Below, piece after piece: positions 25,451-33,653 of a stretch of DNA of 64,000 nt; position 1 is the stretch's first letter; each line of letters opens with the position of its first letter. The stretch is from Cyclobacterium salsum (GTDB taxonomy: Bacteria > Bacteroidota > Bacteroidia > Cytophagales > Cyclobacteriaceae), in assembly GCF_010119245.1 (NCBI RefSeq), contig NZ_WNKG01000003.1, forward strand, positions 248,001 through 312,000. Reading direction: 5' to 3'. Position numbers and translations under genes: made by a program. Below the pieces are notes generated by a model. That model was not told the DNA's origin. It worked only from the letters and a program-made list of their open reading frames with translations, and ran no database searches.

Positions 25451-26806
25451 ATGAGTGAAAAAAGCAAAAGCATCGTTATTATTGGCAATGGCATTTCAGG
25501 AGTAACCTGTGCCCGAAATATCCGAAAGCAGGATCCGCGGGTGCCGATCACCATCATTTCCGGAGAAACGACCCATTTTTTTTCCCGAACCGCCCTGATG
25601 TATATTTACATGGGCCACATGAAATACGAGCATACCAAACCGTATGCGGATGATTTTTGGAAAAAAAATGACATCCAACTGCGCCAGGGATGGGTTCATT
25701 CTGTGGACTATACACATAAAAAAATAGTTTTCCAGAACGGTGATGAATTGTCCTATGGAACATTGATTTTGGCCACCGGTTCCAAACCAAATAAATTTGG
25801 ATGGCCCGGAGAAAACCTGGAAGGGGTACAGGGGCTTTACAGTTATCCTGATCTTTTGTCCATGGAGAAACACACCCAATCGATTAACCGGGCTGTAATT
25901 GTGGGCGGCGGATTAATTGGAATCGAAATGGCAGAGATGCTAGGCACCAGAAATATTCCGGTTACATTTCTGGTCAGGGAAAAGGGTTTTTGGGACAACG
26001 TGCTTCCGGAGGAAGAAGCAGACCTGGTCGGCAGGCATATTCGGGAACATGGAGTCGACCTCCGACTAGAAACAGAATTGGCCGCTATTCTGGACGATGG
26101 AAAGGGAAGGGTAAAAGGAGTCCGGACCGGTAACGGCGAGACCATTGATTGTGGTTTTGTGGGGTTAACGGCCGGGGTGAGTCCGTATATTGAGATATTC
26201 AAAGGAACCGAACTGGAAACGAATCGGGGCATTCTGGTGGACGAAAAATTTCAGACCAACCTTCCGGATGTGTTTGCCATCGGTGATTGCGCAGAATTTA
26301 AAATTGCCCCGGGACCGGATCGAAAAAAAATCGAACAAGTCTGGTACACCGGCAGAATGCATGGAGAAACACTGGCGCACAACCTGACGAGCAAAAATCA
26401 AGTTAGCTATCAGCCTGGTATTTGGTTTAATTCGGCGAAGTTTTTTGATATCGAGTACCAGACCTATGGGCACGTTCCAGCCCAACCAAGGGAGGGAGAA
26501 TGGGCCTTCTACTGGGAGGATGCTTCCGGTAAGATGGCGCTGCGATTGCTTTTTAACGAAAAAGATCAGGTGTTAGGTGTCAACGCCTTTGGTTGGAGAA
26601 TGCGGCATGCCTTTTTCGACCGGGCTATCACAGAAGGCTGGGAGGCAGACAGGGTGGTCAGCCAACTACATAAAGCCGACTTCAACCCGGAATTTCACAA
26701 AAAGCTGCACCGGCTTCTTATAGCGGCTTATAACAAGGAAAAGGGCAAATCCCTGACGATTCCTAAAAGGTCATTTATTCAAAAACTAATTGGTTCAAGG
26801 GCATGA
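25451..26806 (+). CDS. NAD(P)/FAD-dependent oxidoreductase (pyridine nucleotide-disulfide family)
   Basis: 451 residues. FAD-binding Rossmann motif IIGNGISGVTCARN near residues 10-23, LILATGSKPNKFGWPG near 103-118, NAD-binding VIVGGGLIGIEMAEML near 148-163, and FAIGDCAEF near 274-282 that closes the FAD site. No redox CxxxxC disulfide near the FAD, so it resembles NADH:rubredoxin/ferredoxin-type or NirB-like reductases rather than thiol reductases. About 130 C-terminal residues differ from the standard dimer domain. It overlaps the polyferredoxin gene by 4 bp, which strongly suggests the two form an electron-transfer chain from NAD(P)H to membrane iron-sulfur clusters. First gene of a six-gene array. 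Confidence 0.88.
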   Translation: MSEKSKSIVIIGNGISGVTCARNIRKQDPRVPITIISGETTHFFSRTALMYIYMGHMKYEHTKPYADDFWKKNDIQLRQGWVHSVDYTHKKIVFQNGDELSYGTLILATGSKPNKFGWPGENLEGVQGLYSYPDLLSMEKHTQSINRAVIVGGGLIGIEMAEMLGTRNIPVTFLVREKGFWDNVLPEEEADLVGRHIREHGVDLRLETELAAILDDGKGRVKGVRTGNGETIDCGFVGLTAGVSPYIEIFKGTELETNRGILVDEKFQTNLPDVFAIGDCAEFKIAPGPDRKKIEQVWYTGRMHGETLAHNLTSKNQVSYQPGIWFNSAKFFDIEYQTYGHVPAQPREGEWAFYWEDASGKMALRLLFNEKDQVLGVNAFGWRMRHAFFDRAITEGWEADRVVSQLHKADFNPEFHKKLHRLLIAAYNKEKGKSLTIPKRSFIQKLIGSRA

Positions 26807-28347
26807 AATTTCTTCAAAATACAGGGCTGACACTTTTTGTATTAGGCTTAGCCATTTTCACCGCAATCCCCTTTTTAGGAACATGGGAACTAGATGCCTC
26901 CATGGTAAAAGAAACGACAAAGGAGATGCACCGGGAAGTGATGGTAGATATACTAACTCCCATGTATGATAAAACCTACTCCTCTCAATTTGCCTTTATA
27001 AGCGAATACAGCCGCCATTTCGAAGCGTATAATGAATCTTTAAAGGCCGAAGAAAAATGGGATCAGGTGATTTGGGATGATTATGCCTTTCCATTGACAA
27101 AAAATGCCTCCGAAGGCCCAGTATCGGCTTCCCCTTTGCTATTCTTGTTTCTTTCCATAGGATTAGCGGTTTTGGGCGGATTACTTTATATCCTGCCCTT
27201 GTATAGAAATGAGACAGCAGGTATTAAGAATGACGGAATTTATTTTTCGTCCATGAAAGCAAGAGGCTGGCTGGGGATCGTCACCGGAACCTACCTGATT
27301 GTTTTTTACATCATTCTGTACTGGTACCCCGAATACCTGGCAAATTTGGTGATCATGGTAGATCCCCTCAGTGAGGTCCTGTCCGGTGGTCCGGCAAGCC
27401 AGTGGTTTCTATACGGTTTGATATACACCCTGGCCATACTGGTCATGGGCGTTCGCATGTTCCGGAAATATCGGGGAAACAACTACCAAACCATTCGAAC
27501 CGTTTCGGTCATGTTTTTCCAGTTATCTTTTGCCTTTCTGATTCCGGAAATTTTGGTTTTATTCAACATGCCCTGGCATGACTTTAAGAATATTTGGCCC
27601 CTGGACTATTCATTTTTCTATGAATATCGCCTGGAAGGAATGATCAGTTCGGGTGCATTGGGCATGTTTATGCTTGTTTGGGGCATATTGTTAATTATAA
27701 TCGGAGTGCCCATTTTTACCTATTTTTATGGTAAGCGCTGGTATTGTAGCTGGGTGTGTGGTTGCGGGGGCCTGGCCGAAACCCTGGGAGATCCCTACCG
27801 GCAACTTTCGGATAAGTCCTTAAAATCGTGGCAAATTGAACGTTATCTGGTGCATGGGGTGTTGGTATTTGCCGTCCTGATGACGGTCGTTACCCTAACC
27901 AATTATTTTATGGAATTTGGCCTCTTGGGTCAGGCAACGGATCAGCTCCACTCCATTTATGGTTTTGCGATTGGTTCGGCTTTTGCTGGAGTTATTGGGA
28001 CCGGATTTTATCCCTTTATGGGGAACCGGGTATGGTGCCGGTTTGGTTGTCCTTTAGCAGCTTACCTGGGCATCGTACAGCGTTTCAAGTCCCGATTTCG
28101 GATCACAACCAATGGAGGGCAATGCATTTCCTGCGGCAATTGCTCCACCTATTGTGAAATGGGCATCGATGTTCGCTGGTATGCGCAGCGGGGGCAAAAT
28201 ATTGTCCGATCCTCCTGTGTGGGCTGTGGGGTATGTTCCGCCGTCTGTCCCCGCGGAGTATTGAAACTGGAGAATGGGGAAGAATCCGGAAGGATTAACG
28301 ACATGCCGGTCATTATCGGTAATAATTCCGTCAAATTGAAATCGTAA
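26803..28347 (+). CDS. Membrane polyferredoxin (NapH/CcoG-like 4Fe-4S protein)
   Basis: 514 residues with an N-terminal anchor, a roughly 80-residue extracytoplasmic loop, and about six further membrane helices. WYCSWVCGCGG near residues 312-322 and RVWCRFGCPLAAYLG near 408-422 are the paired CxxxC(P) motifs seen in NapH/NosR/CcoG membrane electron carriers. Two ferredoxin clusters follow: CISCGNCSTYC near 440 and CVGCGVCSAVCPRG near 471. The overall length and the large loop distinguish it from NapH (about 280) and CcoG (about 470). It should pass electrons between the cytosolic flavoprotein (4-bp overlap) and the membrane or periplasm. The final acceptor is not known. Confidence 0.85.
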   Translation: MKFLQNTGLTLFVLGLAIFTAIPFLGTWELDASMVKETTKEMHREVMVDILTPMYDKTYSSQFAFISEYSRHFEAYNESLKAEEKWDQVIWDDYAFPLTKNASEGPVSASPLLFLFLSIGLAVLGGLLYILPLYRNETAGIKNDGIYFSSMKARGWLGIVTGTYLIVFYIILYWYPEYLANLVIMVDPLSEVLSGGPASQWFLYGLIYTLAILVMGVRMFRKYRGNNYQTIRTVSVMFFQLSFAFLIPEILVLFNMPWHDFKNIWPLDYSFFYEYRLEGMISSGALGMFMLVWGILLIIIGVPIFTYFYGKRWYCSWVCGCGGLAETLGDPYRQLSDKSLKSWQIERYLVHGVLVFAVLMTVVTLTNYFMEFGLLGQATDQLHSIYGFAIGSAFAGVIGTGFYPFMGNRVWCRFGCPLAAYLGIVQRFKSRFRITTNGGQCISCGNCSTYCEMGIDVRWYAQRGQNIVRSSCVGCGVCSAVCPRGVLKLENGEESGRINDMPVIIGNNSVKLKS

Positions 28348-28349
28348 AC

Positions 28350-29837
28350 ATGTGGATATATTTGTTTTTAGGAATGTATGGTTTGGCCATGACATTTATT
28401 TTGCTGTACAGTTTTGCACAGGCAAACTTGTTATGGCATTTTTTCCGGTTCAAAAGCAATAGTGAACCGATGGCTTCTTTGGAAGACCCGGATTTACCCC
28501 AGGTGACCGTTCAACTACCTGTTTTTAATGAAAAATACGTTGTAGAGAGGTTGATGGATGCGGTCTGCCACCTGCAATACCCATCGGAAAAGCTTGAAAT
28601 TCAGATTCTCGACGACAGTACCGACGAAACGGTGTCGCTGATCCGGGAATCGATCAAAAAATACCCGGAAGCGAATATCAAACACGTTCATCGAAAAGTC
28701 CGGACCGGCTTTAAGGCAGGTGCCCTGAAGGAGGGGTTGGCCGAGGCTTCGGGAGAACTGATAGCCATATTTGATGCTGATTTTGTACCGGATACCCAAT
28801 TTTTGCTAAAAACGGTTCCCCATTTTAAAAACGAGGAAATCGGCATGGTCCAATCCAGGTGGGGACATCTGAACGAAGATTATTCCCTATTTACCCGCCT
28901 TCAGGCCTTTGCCTTGGATGCGCATTTTATGGTGGAGCAAATGGGAAGAAATGCCCAACAGGCTTTTATTAATTTTAATGGTACCGGAGGGATTTGGAGA
29001 AAAACCTGTATCCTGGATGCGGGAAACTGGGCAGACGATACGCTGACAGAAGACCTGGATTTGAGTTACCGTGCCCAGCAAAAAGGATGGAAATTTTTGT
29101 ATCGACCCGATGTGGTATCTCCTGCCGAACTCCCACCTGTCATGTCGGCTATCAAATCCCAGCAATTCCGCTGGACAAAGGGTGGGGCAGAATGTGCCGT
29201 CAAGCATTTAAAAGAGGTGCTGCGAGGGCCCTTTCCCTTTAGTGTCAAAATCCATGCAGCCGCTCATTTGCTAAATTCCTTGCTATTTATCGCCATATTG
29301 ATTGTCAGCATTAGCAGCCTACCGATTTGGTGGGGGTTTTACCAGGGATTGATTCCGCCGGATATTTTCAAGGCGGCGACTGTTTTTTTGGTAGGTTTTG
29401 TCCTGATAGCGGCCGTTTATTTTGTTGCCAATTTGAGTTTGGCCGGCTATTCCCGGAAGGGACTTTGGCGTTATTTATGGGAATTGCCCGTCTTCCTTTC
29501 GGTATCCATGGGACTTTCGGTCCATAATGGACAGGCAGTATGGGAGGGGCTTACGGGGATAAAATCTCCTTTTATCCGAACACCCAAATACAACCTGAAA
29601 GGTAAAAAAGAAGGCTGGTCCGGTAATGTTTACCATCTCAAAAATGTCCCTGCCACGGTTTACGTAGAGGCAGGGTTGGCCTTGATCTTTCTGCTGGTCG
29701 TCGTTTTGTCGGTGTATACGGCTACTTACGAAATGATCCTTTTCCATGCCATGCTGGCCATGGGTTTTGGAACCGTCAGCCTGGCCTCTTTCAGCGGTCC
29801 AGGGAGACCCGGTACTCACTTATCGAGCAGCGTTTGA
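28350..29837 (+). CDS. CESA-like processive-type glycosyltransferase, family GT2
   Basis: 495 residues. N-terminal membrane helix, then GT2 catalytic domain with VTVQLPVFNEKYVVERL, LDDSTDE (first Asp site), IFDADF (DxD), LTEDLDLSYRAQQKGW (TED) and QQFRWTKG (QxxRW). Together these match the D,D,D,QxxRW signature of cellulose-synthase-type enzymes. Four C-terminal membrane helices follow. Family members in this size class include glucosyldiacylglycerol synthases and glucomannan synthases; the lack of a PilZ domain or BcsB neighbour argues against cellulose. It starts 2 bp after the polyferredoxin stop, so it is cotranscribed with the redox pair. Confidence 0.88.
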   Translation: MWIYLFLGMYGLAMTFILLYSFAQANLLWHFFRFKSNSEPMASLEDPDLPQVTVQLPVFNEKYVVERLMDAVCHLQYPSEKLEIQILDDSTDETVSLIRESIKKYPEANIKHVHRKVRTGFKAGALKEGLAEASGELIAIFDADFVPDTQFLLKTVPHFKNEEIGMVQSRWGHLNEDYSLFTRLQAFALDAHFMVEQMGRNAQQAFINFNGTGGIWRKTCILDAGNWADDTLTEDLDLSYRAQQKGWKFLYRPDVVSPAELPPVMSAIKSQQFRWTKGGAECAVKHLKEVLRGPFPFSVKIHAAAHLLNSLLFIAILIVSISSLPIWWGFYQGLIPPDIFKAATVFLVGFVLIAAVYFVANLSLAGYSRKGLWRYLWELPVFLSVSMGLSVHNGQAVWEGLTGIKSPFIRTPKYNLKGKKEGWSGNVYHLKNVPATVYVEAGLALIFLLVVVLSVYTATYEMILFHAMLAMGFGTVSLASFSGPGRPGTHLSSSV

Positions 29838-29911
29838 AACTGAAATAGGCCTGTTTTCTTTGTATTGGTCCTTTGCTACCAACCGCAAGGCTTATCACTA
29901 ACTATTAAAGA

Positions 29912-30616
29912 ATGAATCCAAAAAAAGGAGCACCTAGCCATATTGATGTCATCATACCTGCCTTTAACGAAGAAAATGCTGTTGGAAAGGTAATTCAGGA
30001 AATCCCGGCCCTCGTCAGGCATGTAGTGGTAGTCAATAACAACTCCAATGACAATACCCGGAAGGTAGCGGCCAAGGCCGGTGCAGTGGTATTGGATGAG
30101 CCGATAAGGGGCTATGGAAAGGCCTGTTTGAAGGGGATGGCATTTCTTTCCCGGGAGAAAGTAGCTCCTGATGTGGTGGTTTTTTTGGATGCCGATTACA
30201 GTGACTATCCAGCGGAAATGGAACGGCTCATTGCTCCAATTATCGAGGATGGGTTTGATTTCGTAATTGGCTCCCGGGCTCTGGGCAATCGGGAGAAAGG
30301 ATCCATGACGCTACCACAAGTCTTTGGTAATTGGTTGGCTACCCGCTTGATGCGGCAGATGTATTCAGCTCATTTTTCCGACCTGGGGCCTTTCCGGGCC
30401 ATTCGTTGGAAAAAGTTGCAGGCATTGCAAATGGTAGATGAAAATTACGGTTGGACCATAGAAATGCAGGTAAAGGCAGTCAAAGCTGGGTTGACCTATA
30501 CCGAAGTCCCGGTAAATTACCGGCAGCGGATAGGCAAATCCAAAGTCAGCGGAACCCTGAGAGGAGTCATCGGTGCCGGATATAAAATCCTTTGGACGCT
30601 ATGGAAATACCGGTAA
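29912..30616 (+). CDS. DPM1-like family GT2 glycosyltransferase
   Basis: 234 residues, soluble, short compared with CESA-like enzymes. IDVIIPAFNEENAVGKVI at the N-terminus, VVNNNSNDNT, IRGYGKACLKGM and FLDADYSDYP (DxD) match the dolichyl-phosphate mannose/glucose synthase-like group that loads polyprenyl phosphates from UDP- or GDP-sugars. VPVNYRQRIGKSKVSGT near the C-terminus is the conserved region for this group. 74 bp after the CESA-like gene. A polyprenyl-linked sugar made here could feed the GT-C enzyme two genes downstream (inference). Confidence 0.87.
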   Translation: MNPKKGAPSHIDVIIPAFNEENAVGKVIQEIPALVRHVVVVNNNSNDNTRKVAAKAGAVVLDEPIRGYGKACLKGMAFLSREKVAPDVVVFLDADYSDYPAEMERLIAPIIEDGFDFVIGSRALGNREKGSMTLPQVFGNWLATRLMRQMYSAHFSDLGPFRAIRWKKLQALQMVDENYGWTIEMQVKAVKAGLTYTEVPVNYRQRIGKSKVSGTLRGVIGAGYKILWTLWKYR

Positions 30617-30693
30617 CTTTTGCTCATACCTTTCTTCTCCCGGGCTTTAGAAGTACGTATTTTTCATTAAATTACGACTAAATAGAACCAATC

Positions 30694-31581
30694 ATGAAGA
30701 ATCGATTACTCTTATGTGCAGGAATCTTGTTGACCTTAGCTTGTTCGCGACCCGAAAGGGAGTCAGTGGATTTTGAAGCCTGGGGAGAATATTGGTTCCA
30801 GGGAACAGCCGAAATTAGTAGTTTTGACCTGGTCCAATACCGTTACGGGGAACCCCGGGAAGGGGAGGCTGTATTGATTTTCGTGACGGAAGATTTTTCC
30901 CGGAGCAAACAAGTAAAACTGGATGATCCGGCCGCCGCCGGTAGGGATAAGATGTCAGTGATTAAAATGAACCAAACCAGGGACTTTATCACTGGAATTT
31001 ACCCCTATCACATGATGCTTTCTGCTTTTACCCCCACCAAAGAGGACTCCCGGGGAGTGAAGTTTACCGTGTCTTCTCAGGAATGGTGTGGACAGGCATT
31101 TGCTCAGGTAAATTTAAATAGTGGGGAATCCTATTCGGGAGAACTGTTTTCCTATTTTGAAGAAGAAGGGGATAAGAGCTTTTCCCTTACGGGAATGGCA
31201 GAAGATGATTTGTGGAATCTGATCCGCATACACCCCAATCAAATCCCTACCGGAAGCGTACAAATGTGGCCTTCTCTTATCTATCAAAGGTTAACTCATC
31301 GGGATTTTGCAGCCGAAGAAGCGTTTATCCGGTTGAAAGATATCAGTGATTCACGAAGACAGCTGGAGGTGACCTACAGCACCGGCCAAAGGGAATTGAG
31401 GATAGATTTTGAAAAAGAATTTCCTCATACCATTCTGGGCTGGGAAGAATTGCATACCAAAGAAAACGGGGAAACGGAAATTACCAAGGCCACCCGAAAA
31501 GGGATGAAGGTCGTTGATTACTGGACCCGGAATTCGCTGGAAGATGAATACCTACGCGATGAATTGAATCTTAACCCCTAA
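30694..31581 (+). CDS. Lipoprotein of unknown function
   Basis: 295 residues. Signal peptide with lipobox TLACSR (Cys near 17). The mature protein is beta-rich, with GEYWFQGTAEISSFDLVQYRYGEPREG near residues 31-57, a run of charged strands and a W-rich C-terminus. It has no catalytic motif I can name. Similar proteins sometimes carry a misleading 'Maf' label in databases; I see no Maf motif here. It is embedded in a glycosyltransferase array between DPM1-like and GT-C genes (77 and 12 bp gaps). A role in handling or exporting the glycan at the outer face is possible but unproven. Confidence 0.75.
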   Translation: MKNRLLLCAGILLTLACSRPERESVDFEAWGEYWFQGTAEISSFDLVQYRYGEPREGEAVLIFVTEDFSRSKQVKLDDPAAAGRDKMSVIKMNQTRDFITGIYPYHMMLSAFTPTKEDSRGVKFTVSSQEWCGQAFAQVNLNSGESYSGELFSYFEEEGDKSFSLTGMAEDDLWNLIRIHPNQIPTGSVQMWPSLIYQRLTHRDFAAEEAFIRLKDISDSRRQLEVTYSTGQRELRIDFEKEFPHTILGWEELHTKENGETEITKATRKGMKVVDYWTRNSLEDEYLRDELNLNP

Positions 31582-31593
31582 TCCCGACTCCTT

Positions 31594-32937
31594 TTGAAAG
31601 CATTTTTAAGTTATGCGGGAGTAGCAATTGGGTTGTTGGGGATAGGGTATTGGTTTCCCAGAACGGCCTTTCCGGAGCTGATGGGCCTGTATGGAATGGC
31701 ATTCTTAAGCTACCTCGTACTGGTTTCCATTCACAAGAATAAAGCATTTTCTACCCTGGTAGTGATAATACTGGCCATGGTCCTGCGCCTGCTTTTGATG
31801 GGAGCCTGGCCGGAACTATCGGACGATTTTTACCGGTACCTATTTGATGGGCAGCTATTGGTAAAAGGAATCAATCCTTACCTGCAAATGCCAGCAGAAC
31901 TGTTTGACTCTGGTATCATACCGGATAATTCCTATTGGCAAAGCCTGGTGGAGAAGATGAATTCTTCGGAATATTATTCACTTTATCCGCCGTTGCATCA
32001 GCTTTTTTTCTGGATGGCCGCACTGGCAGGAGAAAATTTATTTCTCAACATCCTGGTGCTGAGGTTAATTATTTTGCTTGTAGAAGGGATCAATTTATGG
32101 CTGATTCAAAAAATCCTTTTCCTTTGGCGCAAGCCTGCTTATCACCTTTCCTGGTATGCGTTTAATCCGTTGGTTATATTGGAACTGACCGGTAACCTGC
32201 ATTTTGAAGGGTTAATCCTCACGGGCTTGCTGGCGGCAATTTATTTTTACTCTTCCCAAAAAGTTGTATGGACTGGATTGAGTTGGGCTGCTGCTATAGG
32301 GCTAAAATTAACGCCCATTTTACTGGCTCCTGTTTGGATCCGATTTTGGGACAAAAGAAGGTTTTTGATCTTTTCATTAACGGCCATTTTTTTTGTTCTT
32401 CTCTTTTTGAGTCCCATTTTATTGCTGGAGGGAGGAGAAAACTATTACCAGAGTTTCCGCCTGTACCAGACCAAATTTGAGTTCAATGCTTCGCTGTATT
32501 ACCTGATTCGGGGAGTAGCCGGATTTTTTATCGATTATAACCCCATCGCCTACGTAGGGCCTGCTCTTCAAGTGATTGCCGTCATTTTCCTGTTGGGCAT
32601 GGGTTTGTATCAGCGGACATTTACTCAGGAAGCCCTGGTGTCAAAAATGGTGTGGATGTACCTCGTTTTTCTTCTGCTACAAACCACCGTACATCCCTGG
32701 TACCTGATTCCCGCACTAGGTATCAGCGTGCTAAGTGCCAACCGCATCTTCGTGGTCTGGACGGGATTGGTTTTTGTTTCCTACCATGCGTATGCTCAGC
32801 CCGGCATGAACGAAATTTTATGGATCATCGCCACTGAATACGTACTTCTGGGGATCGCGGGATTGTTGATTTTATACCGGGATTTCACCGGGGAACGTAC
32901 GTTGTCTTCTTCCCCTTCCTCCTCCGGAGAGTTATGA
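31594..32937 (+). CDS. GT-C fold mannosyltransferase-like membrane protein (GT87/DUF2029-like)
   Basis: 447 residues with about ten membrane helices; TTG start at 31594 (MKAFLSYAG). SDDFYRYLFDGQLLVKGINPYLQ near residues 76-98 carries the GT-C first-loop acidic pair (DD), and HPWYLIPALG near 370 is the conserved lumenal motif. GT-C enzymes use polyprenyl-phosphate sugars at the outer face of the membrane, which suits the DPM1-like synthase two genes upstream. Ends in a Ser-rich cytosolic tail. It closes the array; the next gene is convergent, 17 bp away. Confidence 0.84.
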   Translation: MKAFLSYAGVAIGLLGIGYWFPRTAFPELMGLYGMAFLSYLVLVSIHKNKAFSTLVVIILAMVLRLLLMGAWPELSDDFYRYLFDGQLLVKGINPYLQMPAELFDSGIIPDNSYWQSLVEKMNSSEYYSLYPPLHQLFFWMAALAGENLFLNILVLRLIILLVEGINLWLIQKILFLWRKPAYHLSWYAFNPLVILELTGNLHFEGLILTGLLAAIYFYSSQKVVWTGLSWAAAIGLKLTPILLAPVWIRFWDKRRFLIFSLTAIFFVLLFLSPILLLEGGENYYQSFRLYQTKFEFNASLYYLIRGVAGFFIDYNPIAYVGPALQVIAVIFLLGMGLYQRTFTQEALVSKMVWMYLVFLLLQTTVHPWYLIPALGISVLSANRIFVVWTGLVFVSYHAYAQPGMNEILWIIATEYVLLGIAGLLILYRDFTGERTLSSSPSSSGEL

Positions 32938-32954
32938 TGACCTAAAAACAGAAA

Positions 32955-33653
32955 TCAGTTGCTCCTGATATGGTCTTTCAGGTCTGGCTCTTCTTCGATT
33001 TTTTTTAGGAGTTCTACCACATTGTTTACTTTTAGCTTCTTCATGATGTTGAACCGGTGCGTTTCAATCGTTCGGATGCTTTTTCCCAGTTGTTCTGCGA
33101 TTTCCTTATTTGCAATACCGGCTGCGATCATTTTCAGGATCTGCCGTTCTCTTTTGGTGATCTCGTACTGATTGACCCCGGTTGTTTTATGAGTGATTTT
33201 CCGGTCTTTGCGCGTCAGAAAATTATTAACCAACACCTGGCTAATATCACCGCTGAAATATTTCCCTCCCTGGTGAATGGTTTTGATGGCCTTCAAAAAC
33301 TCTTCCTTGCTGGTGTCTTTAAGCAGGTATCCAGATGCGCCGCTTTCGACGGACTGCAGGATGTAGTCTTCATCGTCGTGCATGGATAAGATCAGTACCT
33401 TGCTGTTCGGAGAGCTTTTGGTTAGTTTATGGGTCGCTTCCAACCCATTCATTACCGGCATTCGAATATCAATAATGAGTAAGTCTGGCTGCAACTTTTC
33501 TACTGCTTGCAGGGCTTCTTCTCCATTGGATGCTTCACCGATGACCGCGATATCCCCCTCATTTTCCAGCAGATTTTTGATGCCGCTGCGTACGACCAGG
33601 TGATCGTCCGCCAATACTACTTTTATTTTTCCCATGATGCTGTTTTTTCTCAT
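32955..33653 (-). CDS. NarL/FixJ-type response regulator of the nitrate island
   Basis: 232 residues; an internal ATG six codons in (MGKIKVV) is the alternative start. Receiver domain with VVLADDHLVVRSG, phosphoacceptor Asp62 in LLIIDIRMPVMNG, and LLKDTSKEEF. LuxR-type helix-turn-helix (about 165-225): TKRERQILKMIAAGIANKEIAEQLGKS, TVETHR-like RTIETHRFNIMKKL. It starts directly after the stop of the P-box kinase (TAAATG), so they form a pair. It is the natural candidate to bind the TACGTA repeats found around cobA/nirB, the nitrate transporter and the kinase's own upstream region. Confidence 0.92.
   Translation of the reverse strand: MRKNSIMGKIKVVLADDHLVVRSGIKNLLENEGDIAVIGEASNGEEALQAVEKLQPDLLIIDIRMPVMNGLEATHKLTKSSPNSKVLILSMHDDEDYILQSVESGASGYLLKDTSKEEFLKAIKTIHQGGKYFSGDISQVLVNNFLTRKDRKITHKTTGVNQYEITKRERQILKMIAAGIANKEIAEQLGKSIRTIETHRFNIMKKLKVNNVVELLKKIEEEPDLKDHIRSN

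Noticed and set aside
28350-29837. Cellulose synthase
   Set aside because: It has the D,D,D,QxxRW signature but no PilZ domain and no bcsB/bcsC neighbours.
30694-31581. Naming the lipoprotein as a Maf septum-inhibitor protein
   Set aside because: No Maf nucleotide-binding motif is present, and it has a lipobox and beta-rich body.
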